A stretch of 64,000 nucleotides of DNA from Marinobacter arenosus (GTDB lineage Bacteria; Pseudomonadota; Gammaproteobacteria; Pseudomonadales; Oleiphilaceae), in NCBI RefSeq assembly GCF_019264345.1, contig NZ_JAHVAO010000001.1, positions 558,001-622,000 on the forward strand, given 5' to 3'. This document shows, in pieces, positions 27,963-36,703 of the stretch. A model generated the notes under the pieces. That model did no database searches. It was not told the DNA's origin and saw only the letters and a program-made list of their open reading frames with translations. The translations under genes were made by a program, and so were the position numbers. Positions within the stretch are counted from its first letter, which is position 1, and each line of letters begins with the position of its first letter.

Positions 27963-29639
27963 CTACTTGGCGCTGGCTTCGTCGCGCAATTCACGGCGCA
28001 GGATCTTACCAACGTTGGTCTTTGGCAGCTCCTCACGGAACTCATAATGCTTCGGAACCTTGTAGGCAGTGAGGCGTTCCCGACAGAATTCCTTCAACTC
28101 GTTTTCAGTGACGCCTTCCGCTGTCGGAACCAGGAATACCTTGACGGCTTCCCCGCTCTTGTCGTCCGGAATACCTACGGCCGCGCACTCAACAACCTTG
28201 GGATGGCTGCTCACCACATCCTCAATTTCGTTGGGGTACACGTTGAAGCCGGACACAATGATCATATCCTTCTTACGGTCAACGATCCGGATGTAGCCAT
28301 CTTCCTGGATCAGCGCCACGTCACCGGTCTTGAGGTATCCGTCCTCTGTAAAGGACTTCTGCGTGTCCTCGGGCCGCTGCCAGTAACCGCGCATGACCTG
28401 GGGACCTTTGACACACAGCTCGCCCGGTTCACCCAGCGGAGTCTCGTTACCCTCATCATCAATGGTCTTGATCATGGTGGACGGAATCGGAAGACCGATG
28501 GTGCCCAACTGGATGGCCACGTGCGGGTTGAAGGTCACGACCGGTGAAGTCTCGGTCATGCCGTAGCCCTCGGAGATCTCACAGCCCGTCACCCGTTCCC
28601 ACATTTTTGCGGTATCGCTGGTCAGCGCCATACCGCCAGACGAAGTCAGCTTCAGACTGCTAAAGTCGAGGTTTCGGAACTCTTCATTGTTGCAGAGCGC
28701 CACGAACAGGGTATTGAGGCCCAGAAACGCAGTGAACTTGTGGTTCTTGAGTTCTTTGACGAACCCCGGGATGTCACGGGGATTCGGGATGAGCACATTA
28801 TGGGCCCCGGCTTCCAGCATGATGCCGCAGTTCAGGGTGAAGGAATAAATATGGTAGAGCGGCAGAGGTGCGACCACGACTTCCTGCCCTTCAACCACAA
28901 TGTCGCCCATCATTGGGCGGGTCTGGAGCAGGTTGGCCACCAGGTTACCGTGGGTCAGCATGGCACCCTTGGCAACACCGGTGGTGCCACCGGTGTACTG
29001 GAGCACGGCAATGTCGTCTTTCTTGCACTCAACCGGCGTGAATTTTTCACGGGCACCGGCACTGAGCACGGCTGGCAGTTTGTGGGCACCGGGGATGTTG
29101 AACGGCGGCACCATCTTTTTCACGTGCTTGATCACGGCGTTCATCAAGGTACGCTTGATCGGCGAGTGCATATCCGCGATCTCAGTGACGATCACGTGCT
29201 CAACACCAGTGTGAGGCAAAACTTTCTCGGCGTTCTCGGCCATGTTGGCCAGAACCACCAGGGCCTTGGCGCCGGAATCGTTAAACTGGTGTTCCATCTC
29301 GCGGGTGGTGTAAAGCGGGTTGGTATTCACCACAATCAGCCCCGCCCGCATGGCGCCGAAAACAACCACAGGATACTGGCTCACGTTGGGCATCTGAACA
29401 GCGATCCGATCACCGGGCTTCAGGTCGGTCTTGTTCTGCAACCAGGCGGCGAAGTTACGGCTCTGGGTGTCCAGGTCACGGTAGGTGAGAGTTGCGCCAA
29501 CCGCACTGAATGCTGGACGGTCCGCATATTTTTTAACGGCCTGTTCGAACACTTCAACCATGCTGTTGTACTTGTTCAGGTCGACCTCGCGGGGGACGCC
29601 GGCGGGGTATTTGTCCTGATAGAACTGCTCAAAATCCAT
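27963..29639 (-). CDS. fadD: Long-chain fatty-acid--CoA ligase FadD
   Basis: An AMP-forming acyl-CoA ligase of 558 residues that activates imported long-chain fatty acids for beta-oxidation. The P-loop is YTGGTTGVAKGAMLTHGN, followed by the adenylate motif GYGMTETSP and the hinge RIVDRKKDMIIVSGFNVYP. I place the start at the ATG at 29639 (MDFEQFYQ), six bases after AGGAG. An ATG two codons earlier overlaps the Shine-Dalgarno, and the GTG at 29681 has none. It ends in a chain of hairpins and a terminator, so it is its own unit, divergent from the PhaJ-like gene. Confidence 0.94.
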   Translation of the reverse strand: MDFEQFYQDKYPAGVPREVDLNKYNSMVEVFEQAVKKYADRPAFSAVGATLTYRDLDTQSRNFAAWLQNKTDLKPGDRIAVQMPNVSQYPVVVFGAMRAGLIVVNTNPLYTTREMEHQFNDSGAKALVVLANMAENAEKVLPHTGVEHVIVTEIADMHSPIKRTLMNAVIKHVKKMVPPFNIPGAHKLPAVLSAGAREKFTPVECKKDDIAVLQYTGGTTGVAKGAMLTHGNLVANLLQTRPMMGDIVVEGQEVVVAPLPLYHIYSFTLNCGIMLEAGAHNVLIPNPRDIPGFVKELKNHKFTAFLGLNTLFVALCNNEEFRNLDFSSLKLTSSGGMALTSDTAKMWERVTGCEISEGYGMTETSPVVTFNPHVAIQLGTIGLPIPSTMIKTIDDEGNETPLGEPGELCVKGPQVMRGYWQRPEDTQKSFTEDGYLKTGDVALIQEDGYIRIVDRKKDMIIVSGFNVYPNEIEDVVSSHPKVVECAAVGIPDDKSGEAVKVFLVPTAEGVTENELKEFCRERLTAYKVPKHYEFREELPKTNVGKILRRELRDEASAK

Positions 29640-29825
29640 CACCATCTCCTGTTTGGCGCTTCTGATTATAATATTCACCAATGCAAGGCTGGTTAAAAAT
29701 CAACCCTACAAAAGTCTCAGCCTCAAAAAAGAGGGGAGAGAATAGCAGTTTTGTTAACGATGAGGTAGTTTTCGAAAAACAACTCTGAACACCTGTACTC
29801 AAATGATATTCGTGCGGAGCACACC

Positions 29826-30311
29826 ATGAGCGATACCCTTGATACTCTTGAGAATATTACCTACGACGAGCTGAACGAGGGCGACACCGCCACCTTCACA
29901 CGCACCCTGTCTGAAGAGGAGCTGGTGCTGTTCGCGGCGGTTTCCGGCGATGTCAATCCGGTCCATCTGGACTCCGAGTTCGCGGCCGAGTCGATGTTCA
30001 AGGAGCGGATTGCGCATGGCATGTGGAGTGGCTCTCTCATCTCTGCGGCACTCGCAACGGTGATGCCGGGGCCAGGCACCATCTACCTGGAGCAGAGCCT
30101 TGCGTTCAAGCGGCCGGTAAAGCTGGATGACACGCTGACCGTCACGCTCACAGTTCTCAGCAAGGAGCCCAAGAACCGGGTGGTTTTCCAGTGCGACGTT
30201 CAGAATCAGAAAGGTCAGAAAGTGGTGTCTGGCGAAGCAAAGGTCATTGCGCCCACGGAAAAAGTCTCCCTGCGGAAACCTCGTTTGCCCAAGATCACCA
30301 TCGAAGGCTGA
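29826..30311 (+). CDS. (R)-specific enoyl-CoA hydratase, PhaJ/MaoC-like
   Basis: A 161-residue hot-dog protein with the MaoC/PhaJ hydratase motif SGDVNPVHLD (Asp42 and His47 catalytic), then HGMWSGSLISA and YLEQSLAFKRPV. PhaJ enzymes hydrate trans-2-enoyl-CoA to (R)-3-hydroxyacyl-CoA and can feed polyhydroxyalkanoate or other lipid synthesis. The gene is divergent from fadD across 186 bp, which supports a role in fatty-acid flux. A GGAG Shine-Dalgarno is present. A strong GC hairpin without T-run (30327-30353) separates it from the convergent TonB-like gene. Confidence 0.87.
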   Translation: MSDTLDTLENITYDELNEGDTATFTRTLSEEELVLFAAVSGDVNPVHLDSEFAAESMFKERIAHGMWSGSLISAALATVMPGPGTIYLEQSLAFKRPVKLDDTLTVTLTVLSKEPKNRVVFQCDVQNQKGQKVVSGEAKVIAPTEKVSLRKPRLPKITIEG

Positions 30312-30359
30312 GGCCTCCAAAGCAACGGGCGAACCGGCGCAAGCCGGTTGCCCATTTGG

Positions 30360-31337
30360 TCAGCCCGGGAGGAAGTCGATGGGAAACCGGACCTTTCGGG
30401 TTTCCACGTTATCTGAACCAAAGTTGAACAGGCGTACTCTCATGGCTATGCGCTGCTCCAGGGTCGGATTCTCAAGCTCGGAACTGACCACCTGGCAGGC
30501 GGACACGGACCCGTCCGGTTCAATCACCAACTCAAGCAACACCTTCCCTTCCAGGGTCGGATCCTGACGCAACTCCCGTCGATACAGCGAATACAACGCC
30601 GTCTTCTGAGCATCGAATACCTGCCGGATATTGCTCATCGCGCGCTCCCCCGTTGCCGGCTCGGCTGGTTCAGCCTTGGCCACACGCCGCTCACTCACCT
30701 CAGGGGACGCCTTCACCTCCTTGACCCGGTGCCCCTCGACAGCCACCTGAGTCTCCGGAGCGGCCGTATCCTCGACGCCACCGCTACCTTTCAACACCCT
30801 GTCGGCATCCGCAATGTCGGACCCGGCAGGAACGCCCCCCGCCCCTGTGTTTGCCTGTAACTGCTCAACCGCCTCATTCTCCGGTGCCCTTAACGAGGCC
30901 AGTCGGTCTTTCATCGCCAGCAGGCCCGAGCGAGACGCCTTTTCACGAGCCTGCTCAACACTCTGGGTGGCTGGAGTCGGCGTTACCGGTTCCGGATCTG
31001 CAACCGCCGGTACCGGTTTGTCTGCAGATTCCACCGGTTCATCAGCCTCGGATGAATTTTCCCGCGTCGGTTGGGGTTCGGGCTGAGGCTCCGGGCGGAC
31101 CGGTTCCGGCGGTTCGACCGGTTCCGGCCGATCAACCAGACGCGCCAATTGGGGAGGCACTTTCTCAGCTTGGGACCGTTCGATTTGCGGCACGTCAATC
31201 GTCGGGATCAGCACAGCCAGTGGAAGAAAAACAGCCGCGACCAAAAGGGAAATCACGACAAACCGACGGTTTTCCCCTTTCGCGGTTCGCCACGGCAAGC
31301 CCATTTCCTGACCAAGATTCTCCCTGGCTTCAGCCAT
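30360..31337 (-). CDS. TonB/AgmX-like energy transducer
   Basis: A protein of 325 residues from the ATG at 31337, which overlaps the upstream exbD-like gene by 8 bp. A cytoplasmic N-terminus, one membrane helix (FVVISLLVAAVFLPLAVL) and a long Pro/Glu-rich periplasmic spacer (PEPVEPPEPVRPEPQPEPQP) lead to a C-terminal domain. That domain has FDAQKTALYSLYRREL, GKVLLELVIEPDGSV and LFNFGSDNV. This resembles the AgmX/PglI C-terminal domain of gliding-type machines more than classic TonB. It would carry energy from the ExbB/ExbD-like channel across the periplasm. Last gene of the nine-gene run. Confidence 0.8.
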   Translation of the reverse strand: MAEARENLGQEMGLPWRTAKGENRRFVVISLLVAAVFLPLAVLIPTIDVPQIERSQAEKVPPQLARLVDRPEPVEPPEPVRPEPQPEPQPTRENSSEADEPVESADKPVPAVADPEPVTPTPATQSVEQAREKASRSGLLAMKDRLASLRAPENEAVEQLQANTGAGGVPAGSDIADADRVLKGSGGVEDTAAPETQVAVEGHRVKEVKASPEVSERRVAKAEPAEPATGERAMSNIRQVFDAQKTALYSLYRRELRQDPTLEGKVLLELVIEPDGSVSACQVVSSELENPTLEQRIAMRVRLFNFGSDNVETRKVRFPIDFLPG

Positions 31338-31818
31338 TCTGCACCCCCGCCTCGACGGCCAGACGTACCTGGCGGAACTGCTCGTCAACACAGGTCTGCA
31401 TTATCTTTCGCAACAGGCGGTAATCGGTGTCCCTGCCGGCCATGATGGTGATTTCCAGGCCTTGTTCCGGAATTTCCGGCCAACGGTCCCGTCGATACGC
31501 GAGCTCTTCCGACAGGCCGGCGATGTGCGTGTCGTTGGCTTCAATGGCACTCAAGCGGGCCACTTCACGGCCCTGGACCAGAATAGACCCGCCGCTGACC
31601 TGGACCGTCAGATTCTCGGCCGCCGCTTGTTTGGCCGACGATTCCGGGAGAGGCACGTCCGCGGTATTCTGCATGACTTTCACATCGGACGAATTAACCA
31701 TCAGGAAAAACACCAGAATGGTAAAAATGTCCATGAGTGATACCAGGTTCAGGCCTCCGGCCTTATGCATCCGGCCGTAATGCCGCTGAATCCTGCGAGC
31801 TTTGCGAGAGGCTTTCAT
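31330..31818 (-). CDS. ExbD/TolR-like stator protein with membrane aspartate
   Basis: A 162-residue ExbD/TolR family protein: short basic cytoplasmic tail, one helix and a periplasmic domain. The helix reads NLVSLMDIFTILVFFLMV and keeps the protonatable Asp (in LMD) that in TolR and ExbD carries the proton path. The periplasmic part (DVPLPESSAKQ..., GGSILVQGREV) fits the family. Its ATG overlaps the stop of the second exbD-like gene (ATGA), so the two are translated together, probably at near-equal amounts. Confidence 0.85.
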   Translation of the reverse strand: MKASRKARRIQRHYGRMHKAGGLNLVSLMDIFTILVFFLMVNSSDVKVMQNTADVPLPESSAKQAAAENLTVQVSGGSILVQGREVARLSAIEANDTHIAGLSEELAYRRDRWPEIPEQGLEITIMAGRDTDYRLLRKIMQTCVDEQFRQVRLAVEAGVQNG

Positions 31819-32345
31819 GCACCCTCCCCGTCGTCCACGCCCTTTCGGCCCGCCAATTGCCGATCTTCTGGCGCATCCATCAGCGCGACATCCGGAAAGA
31901 GCTCACCTTCAACAACACTGGCCGCAACGACCGCGGGGTACGAACGGACCGTATCCATGGCGGTTACCAGTGTCTGATAGTCAATGTCAGGACCCACTTC
32001 TAGAACGATGTCGGTCTTTTCCGGAACCCGGCGCTTTATCCGCTGCAACACGTCCCTCAACCCACTGAAATCCTGCTGGCCTCCGGTCACCGGTAAGGCC
32101 CTGATAACGCCCCGGTTGCTGTCAGAAACCTCCATCCCTGCCGGAATCAGGGTGACCACCAGTTTGAGTTGCTCCGGCGCAGGGGCTTGGCCACTGTCCC
32201 CGCCTGGAAAATTCAATTCGATCATTCGTACCTGGCTGAACACCATGCCCAATAACAGAACCGGAACGAGCACGATCATCAGGTTCATGAACGGTGTAAT
32301 GTCCAGATCGGGTGAACTGGCGAATTTGCGATGTCGGCGTCTCAT
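31815..32345 (-). CDS. ExbD/TolR-like protein lacking the membrane aspartate
   Basis: This 176-residue ExbD/TolR family protein is paired with the next gene. Its helix reads DLDITPFMNLMIVLVPVLLL: the ITP motif is standard, but where TolR has an Asp (as in PLLDV) there is Asn. So the key proton-carrying residue seems lost, while the other ExbD keeps it. The periplasmic domain looks intact (LPVTGGQQDFSGLRD, TDIVLEVGPDIDYQ). It may form a mixed dimer with its neighbour, one active and one structural subunit. It starts 46 bp after the ExbB-like stop. Confidence 0.83.
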   Translation of the reverse strand: MRRRHRKFASSPDLDITPFMNLMIVLVPVLLLGMVFSQVRMIELNFPGGDSGQAPAPEQLKLVVTLIPAGMEVSDSNRGVIRALPVTGGQQDFSGLRDVLQRIKRRVPEKTDIVLEVGPDIDYQTLVTAMDTVRSYPAVVAASVVEGELFPDVALMDAPEDRQLAGRKGVDDGEGA

Positions 32346-32391
32346 ACAGACTCATCCATGCTGTTTTCGACCCAAAACCCGTTTCCAATCA

Positions 32392-33039
32392 TCAGGCAAC
32401 GGCGCCCGTCGTTTTCGAATCAGAAATGATATTGAGCAGCTTGACGCCAGCCATCTCGAAGCTGTCCACGATTTCATTGGTCCGGGTTTGGAGCAGTGCG
32501 TGGAACATCAGAAGTGGAATGGCGGACATCAAACCGAAAGCGGTGGTATTCATGGCAACGGAGATACTCTCCGACAGCAGGCTCGCCTTTTGTGACGGGT
32601 CTGCTGCAGCAACCGCGGTAAACGCCGAGATGAGACCAATGATTGTCCCCAGCAATCCGAGCAGGGTCGCGATATTGGCCAGAGTCGCCAGGTATTGGGT
32701 CCGCTTTTCGAGCCGGGGAAGAACTTCCATCAGCCCCTCTTCCATAGCGTACTCAATGTCTTCACGGCGACTGTTGTTCAGAAGGCGGCCAATGCCCGCC
32801 CCCATGATGGACGCGATCGCACTATCTGAGCTGCTGGCGGCCTTCATGGCGCGCTGGTAATCCCGTTTCTGGAGAAGAGGCAGAATTCCCTTCTCAAACG
32901 CCATCCGGTTCCGGCGTCGAACGGAAGCCAGATAGAAAAATCGTTCCAGGGTAATCGCAAGCCCCACGGCGAGGACCACCGCAATGGGGTACATGAAAGG
33001 GCCACCATCCTGAAAAAACCGAAGTACTGTATCCAGCAT
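32392..33039 (-). CDS. ExbB/TolQ/MotA-type proton channel protein
   Basis: A 215-residue inner-membrane channel subunit with three helices: near residues 14-36, a pair-forming helix LATLLGLLGTIIGLISAF, and a third with ISVAMNTTAFGLMSAIPLL. The glycine/threonine-rich second and third helices are the ExbB/TolQ hallmark. With ExbD-like partners it turns proton motive force into mechanical work. It is the only ExbB here against two ExbD genes. A small exported protein gene lies just upstream with a 15-bp gap. Confidence 0.88.
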   Translation of the reverse strand: MLDTVLRFFQDGGPFMYPIAVVLAVGLAITLERFFYLASVRRRNRMAFEKGILPLLQKRDYQRAMKAASSSDSAIASIMGAGIGRLLNNSRREDIEYAMEEGLMEVLPRLEKRTQYLATLANIATLLGLLGTIIGLISAFTAVAAADPSQKASLLSESISVAMNTTAFGLMSAIPLLMFHALLQTRTNEIVDSFEMAGVKLLNIISDSKTTGAVA

Positions 33040-33054
33040 GTTTGTTCTCCGTTG

Positions 33055-33423
33055 TTACTGCATCGTCACGGTTGAATCCCGACCGGGATTCAGAACCAGG
33101 GGGTTAAGGGTTTGTCGAAATACCCGGTGTTGTTCCATTGCAACCGGGTTGACCGGTTGCAGGAGCACCGGGGCCGTGCTGTCGAGTTCTTGTCTTGGCC
33201 TGCGAGGAAGGCTCGGCGCCTGCCAGGGAAGGATGTAGAGAACTCTCGGGTTATCCTCGCCAATCCGCGCCGAAATACCCTCAACCGTCAGAGGGTTTCC
33301 CTCGGGAGTGGCATCGTCCGACAACTCCGACGCCAGAAGGCCAGCGGGACCGGCTGCAAGCAATGCCACGACGGTCGCCTTCAAAGCCAGGCGGGGTTTG
33401 CCAAACGTCATCCGGTATCCCAT
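33055..33423 (-). CDS. Small exported hypothetical protein of the motor locus
   Basis: Not recognised. It has 122 residues with a signal peptide (ALKATVVALLAAGPAGLLAS) and then a short mature chain rich in Pro, Arg and Leu with no cysteine or catalytic motif (RVLYILPWQAPSLPRRPRQE). A start at either 33423 or 33411 is possible. It lies 3 bp after the TPR lipoprotein gene and 15 bp before the ExbB-like gene, so it is firmly inside the operon. It is probably a periplasmic accessory part of the machine. Confidence 0.7.
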   Translation of the reverse strand: MGYRMTFGKPRLALKATVVALLAAGPAGLLASELSDDATPEGNPLTVEGISARIGEDNPRVLYILPWQAPSLPRRPRQELDSTAPVLLQPVNPVAMEQHRVFRQTLNPLVLNPGRDSTVTMQ

Positions 33424-33426
33424 GAT

Positions 33427-33900
33427 TCAGTCCAGCCTCCGCTGCAGGTCTGCGATCCATCCGGCCACCGTCTTGTCCTCCTCACCAGAAATCTCCCGGT
33501 ACTTCTGGTAATGGGCCAATGCCGTCTCAAGATCGATCAGATAGAGCTCGGAAATGACGGCAAGGTTGTAATGCAGCTCAGCCACTTCCGGCGAATGTTG
33601 TATTCCTTGCTCCAGAAGGGAAGCGGCTTCGGTGAAACGCTTCTCTTCCTGGAGCAACAACGCGAGGTTGTTGACGACAACCGGGTCCTCAGGGTTGAGC
33701 TCCACCGCCTTTTGCCAGGCCTGCTCCGCTTCCCGCTTTCGGCCCTGCTCGTAGGCCTGCTTGCCCTCCCGGGCATATTCCATTGCCAGTTCAGGGCTGA
33801 CGCGCTCCGGTTCCTTCACAGCTGGCGCTGAACAGCCCGCAAGAAACACGAACCCCAGTATCAGAACGGCAAGGCGCACCGGGCTCTTATCCAGCATCAT
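33427..33900 (-). CDS. TPR lipoprotein of the motor locus
   Basis: A 157-residue lipoprotein. The signal ends in the lipobox LAGC (Cys23), and the residue after Cys is Ser, so outer-membrane sorting is expected. At least two TPR motifs follow (AWQKAVELNPEDPVVVNNLA and ELHYNLAVISELYLIDLETA). TPR arrays bind partner proteins, so this may anchor the trans-envelope machine at the outer membrane. The ATG at 33900 overlaps the last codons of the large TPR gene by 14 bp, showing translational coupling. Confidence 0.85.
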   Translation of the reverse strand: MMLDKSPVRLAVLILGFVFLAGCSAPAVKEPERVSPELAMEYAREGKQAYEQGRKREAEQAWQKAVELNPEDPVVVNNLALLLQEEKRFTEAASLLEQGIQHSPEVAELHYNLAVISELYLIDLETALAHYQKYREISGEEDKTVAGWIADLQRRLD

Positions 33901-36703
33901 CTTTGACCTCCAATCTCCATGTCATCCAGCGGACCGACCGGTCGTAACGACCGGGATTCAGCTTCGCAAGCACACCGAGGCTCTTCCCTATCCACGCGTC
34001 GTAACCGCGGGCGGCAACACGTTGGTGGTTTTCCGAATGCAGACGGATAGCTTTCTCTTCGAAGGGAAACGCCTCTTCTTCCAGAAGCATTTGGTACTGC
34101 ATCGTTTCGAGTTCATTCAAGTCAGAGGGAACCGACGATGCCATCAGATCCTTCGCCAATACGCGATATAACTCAGCGCGGCGATACAGCGATTCCGACC
34201 GAACCGCCTCGCCCCCAAGCCTTTCCGCATCAACAAAACGTTGGCGGGCGATCTCCAGCGCCCGCTGTTTCTGATCGAGAGATGCCGGTAACGGATGACT
34301 CAGCTCAATACCGGCAAACGTCGCAGCTGCCCTTGCGCCAAGGGCCAGAGAGGCTCGGGCCGCCCAGGCGAGCGTGTCGTCGGAGTGCCATTGGCTTGCC
34401 AGCTCTTGGTCAACCAGATCTTGCTGCAGATCAACCGATTCGTCGCCACTTTGAATCAGGCGATAACGCATGGTCTGCATTTCAAGGTGCTGGTCAGCGG
34501 TATTGGCGCTTTTATGCGCAACCAGGTATTCCCGGTACAATCGATTGCGGTTGGCGGTATCCTCGGCCTGGTGAAAAAGCGATGCCGCTCTCAGCTTCAT
34601 TGGCCAGGGGTTCTCCACCACTTCCGCCGCGTCCATCAGTTCCCGGGCCGCAGAGACTGGCTGACCAGAGGCCACGTAGGCATGAACCAGCTTGGCACTG
34701 ACTTCTTCGGTCAACCGATGCTGCGGGAAATCCTGGCGAAAAAGGCGGAGTTCGTTAATGGCGGTCGACCATTCCGAAGCCTTCAACAGGGTATTGGCCG
34801 CGTCGTAACGCCCCCTGATGGCAATATCCGAGTTCGGTAGCGCGTTCCCCACCCTTTTGAAATGGTCCACGGCGATGGCAACGTCGCCCCGCGTCGCAGC
34901 CTGCTCACCTTGACGATAGATAGCCGTCGCCAGTTGCTTCCGGATCGATGCGCGTTCATCCGCCTCCACGCCATCAAACGTGCTTTCCTCCGACACGTCC
35001 AGAACACGATTCCAGGCGCGCTCGGCAAGGGCATACTCGCCTCCCTGCTGCCTGACGTTGGCGATGGCGAGCCAGCCCGCGTACCGTTCGGTCGCCGAGG
35101 CACGCTCATTCTTGACCGTTTTTTCGCCATAATTGAGAGCGCGCTCCGGATCACCCGCCGCCAACCATCGTGATGCCAGATCCGCCGTTAAACCGGGCAG
35201 ACGGTGATCCCCGGCGAAATACTCCTCAAACCGGTCGGCTTCCTCGGAAAGCTGGGCCAGGTCCGGCTGGAATTCCGGCGTCCGACTTGAGCCGTCGACG
35301 CCCTCCCTGACCAACACCACGGCCGCCCAACCTGCGTCGTCGGCTTCCTCGTAGTTCTTGTTCCCATAGGCGGCTTGCTGAAAATCGGACAGCGCTGCTG
35401 CGTATTCACCGGATTGCAGCCGGGCATCGCCGGCCAGCCTGAGAAGGGCGTTGTCGGATTCGCTGCGTTCCGCGAGCTCCTCGTAGTACTGGGCGGAAGT
35501 GGAAAATGCAGCGCGCCCGCTTTCAAGGGAACCATTTTGGAAGGCCGTCGCCCCCCGCTCATAGTAAAAATCAGCCAGCCGGCGACTGAACTGCTGCCAG
35601 CGTTGCTGATCAGAAGTGGAAAGCGTCGCGTAGCGATCGGCCGCCCCAAACATGGCCACGTAATCCGCCCGGGCTTCCCGGACCCGGGAGGGTTCGCCGG
35701 CGCGCTCCCACACCTCAGCTATCTGTGCCATGAAGAGAGGGGTCATCGGGTGATCCGGGGAATGCCGAACGAATGCCCGATTGGCTCGCACGCTTGCCTC
35801 GAATTCACCGCGAATTGCATAGTAATCCGCGAGGCGGTCGAACAGCAGGTACGCCCAATGCCTTTTCGGTGCGCCCTCAAGCTCAAGCCATGCCAGGAGA
35901 CTCTCGGGACCCTGCTTTCGTGCTGCCATCAACGCCAGAACCCGGAAGGTATCGTCAATTGTGTCCACACTGGACGGCTCGACGTTCTGAATACTGTCCG
36001 GCGTTGGCAAAAACTCATCAAGTACCGACAGGAAAGTCTCGGCTGAGCGTTCCCAGGCCGACGGCCCCTGCTTGAACTGACTCCAGCCCAACATGTACCC
36101 GGCCTTTGTCTTCAGCGGGCCCGGCTCTATAGACTCGATCAAGGTGAGATAGACCGATTCTGCCTCGGCATAATCCCCCGCAGAAAACGCTGACTCTGCG
36201 ATCCGGAACCGCGCTTCGGGCACCAGGTCGGACTTGGGGTAAAGGCCTACCAGCTGTTTCAGCCGATCAATGGACTGGCCGGCCTGTCCGGTTAAAGCAT
36301 GCGCCTTGGCCATCTGGTAAAGCAGCTCATCCAATCGACCACTGTAGGACCCGCGGGAGAGGATGGACTCGTAACTGTCGATCACCTCGCGGTAAACACG
36401 CGCCTCTTCCTCCGGAGAAAACCCGACATCCTGTCCGGATCGGTCCCGAATGTTAGTGAGGCGGTTCAGGGCATCAATCCGAACTTCCGGTTCATCAGAG
36501 GAGTCAAACAGCCGCTGGTAGCGGCGTGCGACTTCGGCGGGAGAGATCGCAGGCAGGGGCCGGGACTCAAACTTGAGAAATACCGGGCGCATATCCCCGA
36601 TGGTCTCGCCATCCCGTCCGAGCTCGACCCGGAACGATTCCTGCGCCAACGCCGGAGCAGTCAGCTGTACCAGGCAAAGAAACGCGAAGGTCGGACGTTT
36701 CAC
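33887..36703 (-). CDS. Large exported TPR-repeat protein of the motor locus
   Basis: A 938-residue protein with a signal peptide (FAFLCLVQLTAPALAQ, cut near residue 21). Almost the whole mature chain consists of helical tetratricopeptide-like repeats, for example RFRIAESAFSAGDYAEAESV and LRLAGDARLQSGEYAAALSD. No enzyme motif is visible. Such a long periplasmic solenoid could be the scaffold of a trans-envelope complex, comparable in kind to the large TPR proteins of the Myxococcus Glt machine. The ATG overlaps the upstream stop (ATGA). Confidence 0.82.
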   Translation of the reverse strand: MKRPTFAFLCLVQLTAPALAQESFRVELGRDGETIGDMRPVFLKFESRPLPAISPAEVARRYQRLFDSSDEPEVRIDALNRLTNIRDRSGQDVGFSPEEEARVYREVIDSYESILSRGSYSGRLDELLYQMAKAHALTGQAGQSIDRLKQLVGLYPKSDLVPEARFRIAESAFSAGDYAEAESVYLTLIESIEPGPLKTKAGYMLGWSQFKQGPSAWERSAETFLSVLDEFLPTPDSIQNVEPSSVDTIDDTFRVLALMAARKQGPESLLAWLELEGAPKRHWAYLLFDRLADYYAIRGEFEASVRANRAFVRHSPDHPMTPLFMAQIAEVWERAGEPSRVREARADYVAMFGAADRYATLSTSDQQRWQQFSRRLADFYYERGATAFQNGSLESGRAAFSTSAQYYEELAERSESDNALLRLAGDARLQSGEYAAALSDFQQAAYGNKNYEEADDAGWAAVVLVREGVDGSSRTPEFQPDLAQLSEEADRFEEYFAGDHRLPGLTADLASRWLAAGDPERALNYGEKTVKNERASATERYAGWLAIANVRQQGGEYALAERAWNRVLDVSEESTFDGVEADERASIRKQLATAIYRQGEQAATRGDVAIAVDHFKRVGNALPNSDIAIRGRYDAANTLLKASEWSTAINELRLFRQDFPQHRLTEEVSAKLVHAYVASGQPVSAARELMDAAEVVENPWPMKLRAASLFHQAEDTANRNRLYREYLVAHKSANTADQHLEMQTMRYRLIQSGDESVDLQQDLVDQELASQWHSDDTLAWAARASLALGARAAATFAGIELSHPLPASLDQKQRALEIARQRFVDAERLGGEAVRSESLYRRAELYRVLAKDLMASSVPSDLNELETMQYQMLLEEEAFPFEEKAIRLHSENHQRVAARGYDAWIGKSLGVLAKLNPGRYDRSVRWMTWRLEVKDDAG

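Noticed and set aside
30327..30353. REP-like element between the PhaJ-like and TonB-like genes
   Set aside because: The GC-rich hairpin occurs once as far as I can see, so it is more likely a shared 3' end structure than a repeat family.
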